Assembly: GCA_947490035.1 (NCBI GenBank)
Contig: CANLGS010000276.1
Location: 1 to 6,229 of the forward strand
Origin: Gemmataceae bacterium
Lineage (GTDB): Bacteria > Planctomycetota > Planctomycetia > Gemmatales > Gemmataceae
Direction of reading: 5' to 3'
DNA length: 6,229 nucleotides
The translations under genes were made by a program, and so were the position numbers. The notes under the pieces were generated by a model, which saw only the letters and a program-made list of their open reading frames with translations, ran no database searches and was not told the DNA's origin. Positions 1 to 5,288 of the stretch are shown here, one piece after another (the stretch's first letter is position 1; every line of letters begins with the position of its first letter).

Positions 1-1
1 T

Positions 2-121
2 CTCCACCGAGCCACCGGCGGAACCTTCGACAACCAAGCGGTGGCCGGTGAGCATCCGCATTCCCAGGAGCGACTCCGGCCCGACCGACATCGCCAGCAC
101 CGTGACCCACCCTCCTCCCCA
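2..121 (-). pseudogene. C-terminal remnant of clan AA aspartic protease beyond an in-frame amber codon, running off the window
   Basis: Directly after the TAG at 124-122, the same reading frame stays open for 40 codons to the window edge and still reads like the end of the protease family. It starts W-G-G-G-W-V-T-V-L-A, then carries P-E-S-L-L-G-M-R-M-L and G-H-R-L-V-V. The L-L-G-M block (residues 96-99 if the stop is counted as residue 78) matches the hydrophobic-hydrophobic-Gly motif that retropepsin-fold proteases place in the psi loop behind the active site. No frameshift is needed to join the halves, so a single base change explains the break. No start codon context or ribosome-binding site suggests separate translation. 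The true end of the gene lies to the left of the window. Alternatives are stop-codon readthrough or a sequencing error at one base. Confidence 0.7.
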
Positions 122-355
122 CTACAACTCCACCTCGTAATAGTCTGTTTGGCAGGTCGTGCCGTCCGCCAGTACCGCTGTCCCGCCGGACTGCCACGGC
201 AAGCCCAGCGCGGTCACGACCGTCGCGGGCAATACCAACGCTCCGGTGAAGCCTGTGTCGACGACAACGTCCACGTCCGCAACCAACCCAGTTGGGCCGC
301 GAACCCGAAGGCGGATGACCGGTTCACAATCGACGGTGACGATGCCGCGAATCAC
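122..355 (-). CDS. Clan AA (retropepsin-like) aspartic protease, truncated by an in-frame stop
   Basis: This 77-residue frame starts at GTG (355-353) and opens M-I-R-G-I-V, as small single-domain aspartic proteases of clan AA do. The catalytic D-T-G is at residues 33-35, within V-V-D-T-G-F-T-G, followed by a hydrophobic strand, A-L-G-L-P at 49-53 and V-L-A-D-G at 61-65. Such proteins work as dimers, each monomer giving one Asp, and are usually about 110-130 residues, so this product is short by roughly a third. The missing part, including the psi-loop L-L-G-M, is present in frame after the amber codon. Without it the truncated chain should not fold as an active protease (inference). The start overlaps the stop of the upstream small gene as GTGA, implying translational coupling. 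The cellular substrate is unknown. Confidence 0.72.
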   Translation of the reverse strand: MIRGIVTVDCEPVIRLRVRGPTGLVADVDVVVDTGFTGALVLPATVVTALGLPWQSGGTAVLADGTTCQTDYYEVEL

Positions 356-612
356 CGGCCGCTCCTGAGCCGGTGGGCAGTCGGGTAGCCGGCACGGACC
401 AGCCAGACTTGCGCACCCGGCACGCGGCGGTGCAGTCGCGATACCGCCGCGTGGTCGTCCTCGTCCACCTCGAACGTGCCGGACTCCACATCGACGGCGA
501 CGAACTTGCCGTCGTCCTCTGGGCGAAGGACGGGACGGACCAACCGCGTGAAAGTGTCGTCGCCTCGGCGGGCAAGTTCCTCTCGGCTCAGGCGCGGCTC
601 GGTGGCGGACAT
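352..612 (-). CDS. Small acidic conserved protein paired with the clan AA protease
   Basis: This is an 86-residue cytoplasmic protein of unknown function. An N-terminal helical, charged part (residues 8-30) leads into the signature G-K-F-V-A-V-D-V-E-S-G (35-45), then F-E-V-D-E-D-D (47-53), and ends Q-V-W-L-V-R-A-G-Y-P (68-77). From memory, homologues with the pattern GKFVAxDxETGxxExDxDD and a terminal IWLxRxGxPxxxR are common beside small clan AA aspartic proteases in planctomycetes and cyanobacteria. The pairing looks like a coupled cassette, and a toxin-antitoxin-like role has no proof here. I chose ATG at 612 because GAGG lies seven bases before it. A GTG 36 bases upstream (648) is in frame but lacks a ribosome-binding site. 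The TGA overlaps the protease GTG by four bases. Confidence 0.75.
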   Translation of the reverse strand: MSATEPRLSREELARRGDDTFTRLVRPVLRPEDDGKFVAVDVESGTFEVDEDDHAAVSRLHRRVPGAQVWLVRAGYPTAHRLRSGR

Positions 613-618
613 CGGCTT

Positions 619-623
619 ACCTC
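619..623 (-). promoter_or_regulatory. Ribosome-binding site of the small conserved gene
   Basis: On the minus strand GAGGT is followed by AAGCCG and the ATG at 612-610; counting the GAGG core, the spacer is seven bases. It decides the start in favour of ATG 612 over the in-frame GTG at 648. It is the only clear Shine-Dalgarno sequence in the window: the starts at 2760, 4271 and 5227 show none. Confidence 0.6.
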
Positions 624-732
624 GTGGGCGGTCGCGTAACAAGCTCACGATACCACATTCATCGCCGCGTCACTACGGGCCAAGCGACATAGAGCCACGG
701 CACCGATCCGTCCGGGTGGGGTTCCCATCGCG

Positions 733-2760
733 TCACGGCGCGGGTTCGGCGCCCACGAGGCGCCGCACCACGGCCATCAAATCCTCCGGGTGGAACGGCT
801 TCTGCAAGAACTCGGTGTGGGCACCGAACTCGGCCGTCACCACGCGGCTGTCGGTGAACCCGCTGACCAGCACCACGGGCAGTTTCGGGGCGAACAGCCG
901 GAGCGTCTTGAGCACCTGATCGCCGGTCATGCCGGGCATCACCACGTCGATCACGGCTACCTTGATCGTGTCGCGGTGGCGGTGGAACAGCTCGATCCCG
1001 GACGGCCCGTCCGCGGCCAGGATCGGGGCGAACCCGATCTCTTCGAGCGTCGAAGCGGTCACCTCGCGGACGAACATCTCGTCGTCGATCACCAGCGCGA
1101 CGTTCGCGGCGATGCCCGGCGCACCGGGCGCGGTGCGGGCGGGCACAACCTGTTCGACCGGCGCGGGCCAGTACACGGTCACGGTGGTGCCCTTTCCCGC
1201 GGCGCTCTCGACGCGTATGCCGCCCTTGTGGGCGCGGACGATCCCCAGGACGGCGGCCAACCCCAGCCCGCGGCCGGTGAACTTGGTCGAGTAGAACGGG
1301 TCGAACATGCTGGCGCGCACCTCGGCCGACATGCCGGGTCCGGTGTCGCCGACCGAGAGGCACGCGTACCGGCCCGGCGGCGGCGCGAGATGGAACATGC
1401 CGTCGGGGACGCCGGACGGCACCTCGGCGGCGGTGGCGCGCACCGCGATCTCGCCGGGCGCGCCGGCGAGCGCCTCGGCCGCGTTCGTGACGAGGTTCAC
1501 CAGCACCTGCCGAACCTGACCGGCGTCGGCGTGGGCGAGCGGCAGATCGTTGGCCAGTTCGTACCGCACGGCGTGGGGCGCGGCGGCACCGACGAGCAGC
1601 GCCGCGGCCTCGCGCACGAGGGGCGTGAGGTCGATCCGGGCCGCGACGCCCTGGTTGCGCCCCGAGTAGGTGAGCATCTGACGGCACACGTCCGCGGCGC
1701 GCCGGCACGACTGCTCGATCTGGTCGAGGTAGGCGGCCGCCGACGAGTTCGCGGGCAGCCCGCGGCGGGCCAGGTTGGCACTGCCCAGCACCACGGTGAG
1801 GATGTTGTTGAAGTCGTGCGCGACGCCGCCGGCGAGCACGCCCAGGCTCTCCCACTTGGCCGCGTCGCGGAGCTGGCGGTTGAGCGCCTCGCGCTGCTCC
1901 TCGGCGCGCTTCCACTCGGTCACGTCGGTTGTCACGGCGACGATGCGTGCCGCCTTGCCGGTCTCGTCGCGGAGTACCTGCCCGCGCGTCGTGTACCACC
2001 GCGGGCCGCCGTCCTCGGCCGGTTCGCGGCCGCGGAACTCGTACCGCATCGGCGCGCCGGTTTCGATCGCCAGTTGCCGCCCGGCCAGCACCGCGGCCAC
2101 GTCGTCGGGGTGGACGGCGCGGAGCGCGAGTTCCGGGTTGGAGTAGTCCGGGCCGTGCGGCAACCCGTAGAAGTCGGGAATATCGACCGTCGTCTCCCAA
2201 CGGTTCGCGGCCAGGTCCATGTCCCACGCCAGCATCTTCGCCCCGTCCAGCGCCGCCCGCAGCCGGGCGCGGCTGTGCTCCAGCGCCTCCGCCGTGGCCC
2301 GGTACGGGGTCACGTCCAGGGCCAGCGTCAGGATCGAGGCCACCCGCCCCGCGTCGTCGAACAGCACCGAACTGTACCACTCGCACCAGACGACCGCGCC
2401 GCTCTTGGTGTAGTTGGCGGTGACGACCACGCTGCGCGCCTGCCGCCCCGCGGTCATGTCGGCCTTCATCCGCCCGGCCAGGTCGCGGTTGTCCTCGTGG
2501 ACGAACGGGAAATCGAACAGCCCCTTGCCCAATACCTCCTCGGCGGTCCACCCGAACACGCGCTCGGCTTGCGCGTTCCACACGATGACGCGGGCCTCGC
2601 TGTCCCACTCGATGACGACCAGCGGGGTGTTCTCGACGTGCGCGCCGAGCTGTTGATGGGCGAGTTGGAGTTCGCGCCGGCGCTCGGTTTCCGCGCCAGC
2701 GCCATCGGGCGCGGGCGGAACGGGCGGAACGGGCGGAACGAGTGCGGGTGCGTCTGCCAT
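733..2760 (-). CDS. Hybrid sensor histidine kinase, PAS-PAS-HisKA-HATPase-REC (CckA-like layout)
   Basis: This 675-residue soluble kinase has no membrane segment or signal peptide, so it should sense a cytoplasmic cue. A Pro-rich tail (P-P-V-P-P-V-P-P, residues 9-16) and a short helical stretch (22-40) precede PAS 1 (about 40-150, with V-F-G-W-T near 68-72). PAS 2 follows (about 155-283), with P-R-W-Y-T-T and D-V-T-E-W-K in its C-terminal part. The H-box G-G-V-A-H-D-F-N-N-I places the phosphorylated His at 315. The ATPase domain shows the N-box around N422-N426, D-T-G-P-G-M at 472-477, F-D-P-F-Y-S-T-K at 486-493 and G-R-G-L-G-L at 497-502. A receiver ends the protein: acidic pocket D559/D560, phosphoacceptor D605, Ser633 and K654. 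All catalytic residues are intact. The frame stays open upstream to 3606, but only across the neighbouring gene; ATG 2760 starts just before the domains. There is no Shine-Dalgarno sequence. No phosphotransfer partner or DNA-binding regulator is adjacent, so its output is unknown. Confidence 0.93.
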   Translation of the reverse strand: MADAPALVPPVPPVPPAPDGAGAETERRRELQLAHQQLGAHVENTPLVVIEWDSEARVIVWNAQAERVFGWTAEEVLGKGLFDFPFVHEDNRDLAGRMKADMTAGRQARSVVVTANYTKSGAVVWCEWYSSVLFDDAGRVASILTLALDVTPYRATAEALEHSRARLRAALDGAKMLAWDMDLAANRWETTVDIPDFYGLPHGPDYSNPELALRAVHPDDVAAVLAGRQLAIETGAPMRYEFRGREPAEDGGPRWYTTRGQVLRDETGKAARIVAVTTDVTEWKRAEEQREALNRQLRDAAKWESLGVLAGGVAHDFNNILTVVLGSANLARRGLPANSSAAAYLDQIEQSCRRAADVCRQMLTYSGRNQGVAARIDLTPLVREAAALLVGAAAPHAVRYELANDLPLAHADAGQVRQVLVNLVTNAAEALAGAPGEIAVRATAAEVPSGVPDGMFHLAPPPGRYACLSVGDTGPGMSAEVRASMFDPFYSTKFTGRGLGLAAVLGIVRAHKGGIRVESAAGKGTTVTVYWPAPVEQVVPARTAPGAPGIAANVALVIDDEMFVREVTASTLEEIGFAPILAADGPSGIELFHRHRDTIKVAVIDVVMPGMTGDQVLKTLRLFAPKLPVVLVSGFTDSRVVTAEFGAHTEFLQKPFHPEDLMAVVRRLVGAEPAP
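2713..2739 (-). repeat. Three tandem 9-bp units in the kinase 5' end
   Basis: On the plus strand GGGCGGAAC occurs three times head to tail with no mismatch. On the coding strand it encodes the repeated Pro-Pro-Val of the kinase N-terminus. The unit is a multiple of three, so copy-number change would lengthen or shorten the Pro-rich tail without breaking the frame. A disordered linker is the simplest reading. Confidence 0.8.
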
Positions 2761-2846
2761 CGGTTGCCCAGAGCGTGAACAAACGCAAGAAGGTTTACCG
2801 CGAATGATACGAGATTCGTCTGAGGAATCCGCCCCGTGGACGGAGG

Positions 2847-4271
2847 CTAATCGTTCAATTTCCGTGCCCCATCGGCACACCGGTCGAGGAGCGTCTGCTT
2901 GCGCTTGGGGTTCGCGAACCGGCCGTGCGTGTCGATCCACTCGCGAGTCTGTTCGATCAGCGCCAGCAGCGCCGCGACCGCCGCCGGCTTCCGCGCCGGC
3001 GAACCCACAACCACCGGCGACGTGTGAGCGAACCCGGCGTCCGTCGTCCGCGCCGCGACCCACCCGGCTTCCGGGAGTGCGGCCTCCGCCGTGCCTTCGC
3101 CGGAAGCGATCACTTCTCCGTTCGCGACGATCTCCACACGCGACGAACCAGTCGGCGCGCGCACCAACGCGACCGCGCGCGATCCATCGACGGTGAAGTC
3201 GAGCAGCGGCCCCGTGGTGACGAACGTGCGCCCGGCACGAATGGCTTCGACCCAACCCGAGGGGCCGCTTGCGGCTTCGCATGCGTGCGAAGCCACAAGC
3301 GGCTTGATGTCGGAGGGGTCGCTTCGCTGCATCCGCGCATACGTCCGCATTGCGCCCATCTGCACGGCGTTGGAATCCTTGCCGCTCGCGCCGACCAGCG
3401 GCACCCGCACGCCCGCGTCCCACAGCCGGTACACCCACGGCATCAGCGGCGACTTGCGCGGCCGACCACACACCTCGATGGCGTCGATCTTTCCCAGGAT
3501 CGCGGCGACGAGCGCCTCGCCGCCGGTGACGCCGCCGGCCGGCTCGAACGCATCGACCCACACCACCAAGCCGCCCTTGCGGTGGCACTGATCGGCCCAA
3601 TCGCACACGCCCCAGTCGTCGGACTCCTCGCCGCCGAACGCGAGCGGGAACACCGGGCGGTGCGAGTTCAGCAGCGCTACCTTTCCCAGCACCGGGTGGG
3701 CGTTGAACGTGTTCACGAACACCGCGTGCCCGGCGCGTTCGAGCGCGGACACCTGACCGCTGAACGCGAGCAGGTTCGGCGTGGTGGTGTACGTGTTCGC
3801 GTCCATCGTGAGGACTTGGAGCGGCATCGCCAGCACGTTCACCGCGTCCAGGTCTTCGGCTTGTGCTTCAAGGAGCGCCGCGTGTGGGCTGATGAAGTGG
3901 CAGCGCGTATCGACGCTCGCCCACCCTTCCGCGCGCGAATCCGTCCAGCGCGCGATCGTGAACCGCAGTGAGATTTGCCCGACGCCGAGCGTGACGGTCG
4001 CGTCCAGCGGCGTCCACTCCGGCCCCTTCGCGGCCTGCACGCGGAGCGGCACGCCCGCCGGCAGCGGCATCTCGCACGCGCCGTCGATGTAGAACCAGCG
4101 CTCGCGCCCGGCTCGCAGGTGCCCGCCGACATCTTCGCTCCGCCCGCCGGCGAACTCGGCACTGCGCCCGAGCGGCGCGAAGTGCGTGCCGTCGGAGTCG
4201 GTGACGCGCACTCGCACTGGAACCGGCTTGTTCGTCGCGGCGTCGGTGATGCGAAGGTGAACGTTGAGCAT
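2847..4271 (-). CDS. CehA/McbA-like (PHP superfamily) metallohydrolase-type protein
   Basis: The protein has 474 residues and no signal peptide. The N-terminal part (1-110) is beta-rich, opening L-N-V-H-L-R-I-T-D-A-A-T and containing F-Y-I-D-G-A-C-E-M-P-L-P-A-G near 60-73. The core then matches planctomycete proteins annotated as CehA/McbA family: G-W-A-S-V-D-T-R-C-H-F-I-S-P-H (116-130), L-N-S-H-R-P (201-206), D-W-A-D-Q-C-H-R-K-G-G (224-234), G-A-S-G-K-D-S (294-300) and A-G-R-T-F-V-T-T-G-P-L-L (346-357). At the first motif PHP hydrolases normally show His-x-His; here it is R123-C-H125, so metal binding and activity are doubtful. Residues 323-336 are encoded by a palindrome that looks inserted. 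I chose ATG 4271 because the protein family begins there. A TTG at 4295 lies inside a repeat hairpin and was refused. It lies 98 bp after the isomerase gene and 86 bp before the kinase. Substrate unknown; the family call is from recalled sequence patterns. Confidence 0.7.
   Translation of the reverse strand: MLNVHLRITDAATNKPVPVRVRVTDSDGTHFAPLGRSAEFAGGRSEDVGGHLRAGRERWFYIDGACEMPLPAGVPLRVQAAKGPEWTPLDATVTLGVGQISLRFTIARWTDSRAEGWASVDTRCHFISPHAALLEAQAEDLDAVNVLAMPLQVLTMDANTYTTTPNLLAFSGQVSALERAGHAVFVNTFNAHPVLGKVALLNSHRPVFPLAFGGEESDDWGVCDWADQCHRKGGLVVWVDAFEPAGGVTGGEALVAAILGKIDAIEVCGRPRKSPLMPWVYRLWDAGVRVPLVGASGKDSNAVQMGAMRTYARMQRSDPSDIKPLVASHACEAASGPSGWVEAIRAGRTFVTTGPLLDFTVDGSRAVALVRAPTGSSRVEIVANGEVIASGEGTAEAALPEAGWVAARTTDAGFAHTSPVVVGSPARKPAAVAALLALIEQTREWIDTHGRFANPKRKQTLLDRCADGARKLND
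3259..3324. repeat. 12-bp direct repeats flanking the in-gene palindrome
   Basis: GAGGGGCCGCTT (3259-3270) and GAGGGGTCGCTT (3313-3324) match at 11 of 12 positions and start 54 bases, or 18 codons, apart. In the protein the copies appear as S-D-P-S-D (317-321) and S-G-P-S-G (335-339). Removing one copy plus the sequence between restores an uninterrupted frame. They could be a target-site duplication left by insertion, or traces of a local duplication. The left copy overlaps the palindrome arm by seven bases, so the exact insertion boundary is unclear. Confidence 0.5.
3264..3303. repeat. 40-bp near-perfect palindrome inside the CehA-like coding sequence
   Basis: Arms of 18 bases (3264-3281 and 3286-3303) surround a TGCG centre and pair at 17 of 18 positions; the only mismatch is C3272 against A3295. 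The plus strand begins GCCGCTTGCGGCTTCGCA. On the coding strand it reads in frame as K-P-L-V-A-S-H-A-C-E-A-A-S-G (residues 323-336), between a Tyr-Ala-Arg block and the conserved W-V-E-A-I-R-A-G helix. The arm contains CTTGCGGC, also found in the intergenic hairpins at 4278-4370, although the two elements otherwise differ. It resembles palindromic elements that enter genes without stopping translation, as described in Rickettsia; that origin is inference. Confidence 0.8.
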
Positions 4272-4277
4272 GACGGT

Positions 4278-4370
4278 GGCAAACCCCGGCCGCAAGGCCG
4301 GGGGTGTTCTTGTGTGCGCAGGTTTCGCGGCTGTGCGCGGTCACCCCCGGCCTTGCGGCCGGGGTTCGCC
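4278..4370. repeat. Inverted pair of REP-like hairpins (BIME-type) between two genes
   Basis: Two 25-base copies (4282-4306 and 4342-4366) are exact reverse complements across a 35-base spacer; counting outward, arms of 29 bases (4278-4306 and 4342-4370) match at 28 positions. Each copy is itself a hairpin: an 8-bp all-GC stem CCCCGGCC/GGCCGGGG around a four-base loop (GCAA on one strand, TTGC on the other). The transcript could fold either as two small GNRA-type hairpins or as one long stem. The pair starts at the isomerase stop codon and ends six bases before the CehA-like start, so it is almost the whole gap. No T-run follows, so it is not a standard intrinsic terminator. Roles in mRNA 3'-end protection or attenuation are possible. 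No REP-associated transposase is in the window. Confidence 0.85.
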
Positions 4371-5227
4371 TACTCTTCCTTTCCGCCGCAATCGCGGAGG
4401 ATGTTTCGGAACGCTTCGACCGCGTAGGGGAACAGATCGGGGCCGGTGATGCCGCCGGTCGGACCGCCGCCGCGCAGGTGCGGCTCCATCGTCGCGTAGC
4501 CCTTGTAGCCCATCGCGACCGCGCCCTTGATGCTGTGCGCGATGTTGCCGTCGCCGGTGCCCGCGATCACGCCGTACTCGTGACCGGCCGCGGGGCCGCC
4601 GCGCTTCCAGTCCTTGATGTGGAAGTGCGTCGTCCACGCCTTCGTCGTCTCCCACCCCTCGACCGGGTCGAAGTTGCCGTAGGCGTAGTTGGCCGCGTCG
4701 TAGGCGGCGCGCAGCGCCGGACTGTTGACGTTCTGGAAGATGTCCGCGACGCGTTCGGGCGAGTCGCCGTAGATGCGGTGCTCGTTCTCGTGGAACAGCA
4801 CGACCTTGTTTTCCGCCGCGATGTGGGCCATCGCGCTCATGCGGCCGAGTACCTCGTCGCGGTACTTGGGCCAGTTCGCGGGGTCGAAGTTCTTATCGTT
4901 GCCGGGCGGGTAGAAACTGAAGATGCGGATTCCCTTCGTGCCGAAGATGCCGCACAGTTCGATGGCACGTTTGAGCTTGTCCAGGTGCGCGCCGAAGTCG
5001 TCGTCCACCGCGACCTTGCCGACCGGCGAGCCGATGGCGGACAGGCCGATGCCCTCGCCGTCGAGCAACTTCTTGAACTCGCGGATCTGCTCGTCCGAGA
5101 GCATCAGACAGTTCGTTTTGTGGATCGAGCGGAACTCGATGAACCGGACGCGGCTCGCCTTCAGCACCGCGACCTGCTCGTGCGGGTCGTGCGAAATCTC
5201 ATCGGCGAATGCGCTCAACGTGAACAT
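4370..5227 (-). CDS. Sugar phosphate isomerase/epimerase-like TIM-barrel protein
   Basis: This 285-residue cytoplasmic protein has the xylose-isomerase-like TIM barrel (AP_endonuc_2 superfamily). It opens L-S-A-F-A-D-E-I-S (4-12), typical of the family. Likely metal ligands lie at barrel strand ends: E147 in F-H-E-N-E-H, D177 in A-A-Y-D-A-A-N, H203 in H-F-H-I-K-D and E248 in T-M-E-P-H. E31 in F-I-E-F-R and G-I-R-I-F-S-F-Y (99-106) are also family-like. All expected acidic and His positions are present, so it should be an active, divalent-metal-dependent enzyme. The substrate (keto-sugar, inosose or sugar acid) cannot be told. The frame is open for another 28 codons upstream, but those are poorly folded-looking residues overlapping the previous gene; ATG 5227 matches the family start. 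No Shine-Dalgarno sequence precedes it; a hairpin does. Its TAG touches the REP pair. Confidence 0.88.
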   Translation of the reverse strand: MFTLSAFADEISHDPHEQVAVLKASRVRFIEFRSIHKTNCLMLSDEQIREFKKLLDGEGIGLSAIGSPVGKVAVDDDFGAHLDKLKRAIELCGIFGTKGIRIFSFYPPGNDKNFDPANWPKYRDEVLGRMSAMAHIAAENKVVLFHENEHRIYGDSPERVADIFQNVNSPALRAAYDAANYAYGNFDPVEGWETTKAWTTHFHIKDWKRGGPAAGHEYGVIAGTGDGNIAHSIKGAVAMGYKGYATMEPHLRGGGPTGGITGPDLFPYAVEAFRNILRDCGGKEE

Positions 5228-5231
5228 GATT

Positions 5232-5261
5232 CGGCACCAAGAGGAGTGCGGGTTGGTGCCG
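5232..5261 (-). promoter_or_regulatory. Perfect 9-bp inverted repeat just before the isomerase start
   Basis: On the minus strand CGGCACCAA and TTGGTGCCG are perfect reverse complements around a 12-base loop, and only AATC separates the second arm from the ATG at 5227. In RNA it would cover the ribosome entry region. As DNA it could be an operator for a dimeric regulator. There is no following T-run and the start is only four bases away, so a terminator is unlikely. The loop holds CTCCTC, which resembles anti-Shine-Dalgarno sequence rather than a ribosome-binding site. Function is inferred only. Confidence 0.5.
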
Positions 5262-5288
5262 GTAGTGTATGAGCTGCCGCGACCCGCG

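Noticed and set aside
647..673. Promoter-like match before the small cassette: TATCGT with an extended TG, and GTGACG upstream
   Set aside because: Only four of six bases match at each box and the spacing is 15 bases. This is too weak to list.
790..2778. A 662-codon open frame on the plus strand opposite the kinase
   Set aside because: It is the antisense shadow of a gene with clear kinase motifs in a GC-rich genome. Its translation is rich in Arg, Gly and Val and shows no domain.
659..2788. A 709-codon minus-strand frame overlapping the kinase
   Set aside because: The translation is extremely Arg-rich low-complexity sequence, typical of a shifted frame over a GC-rich gene.
2813..2829. GATTC/GAATC inverted repeat between the CehA-like gene and the kinase
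   Set aside because: Only five base pairs and no T-run, so it does not support a terminator or operator call.
2977..3002. A 7-bp GC inverted repeat (GCCGGC type) inside the CehA-like gene
   Set aside because: Short all-GC stems are common by chance in codons for Ala, Arg and Pro; no flanking repeat or loop signature supports it.
2761..3606. Upstream extension of the kinase frame through the neighbouring gene
   Set aside because: The stretch overlaps the CehA-like gene in another frame and carries no domain. The kinase begins naturally at ATG 2760, just before its PAS region.
2925..3971. A 348-codon plus-strand frame opposite the CehA-like gene
   Set aside because: It is an Arg- and His-rich antisense shadow. 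The minus-strand frame has family-like conserved blocks.
4272..4295. TTG at 4295 as the start of the CehA-like gene
   Set aside because: It lies in the loop of a REP-like hairpin and adds eight residues encoded by the repeat, with no ribosome-binding site.
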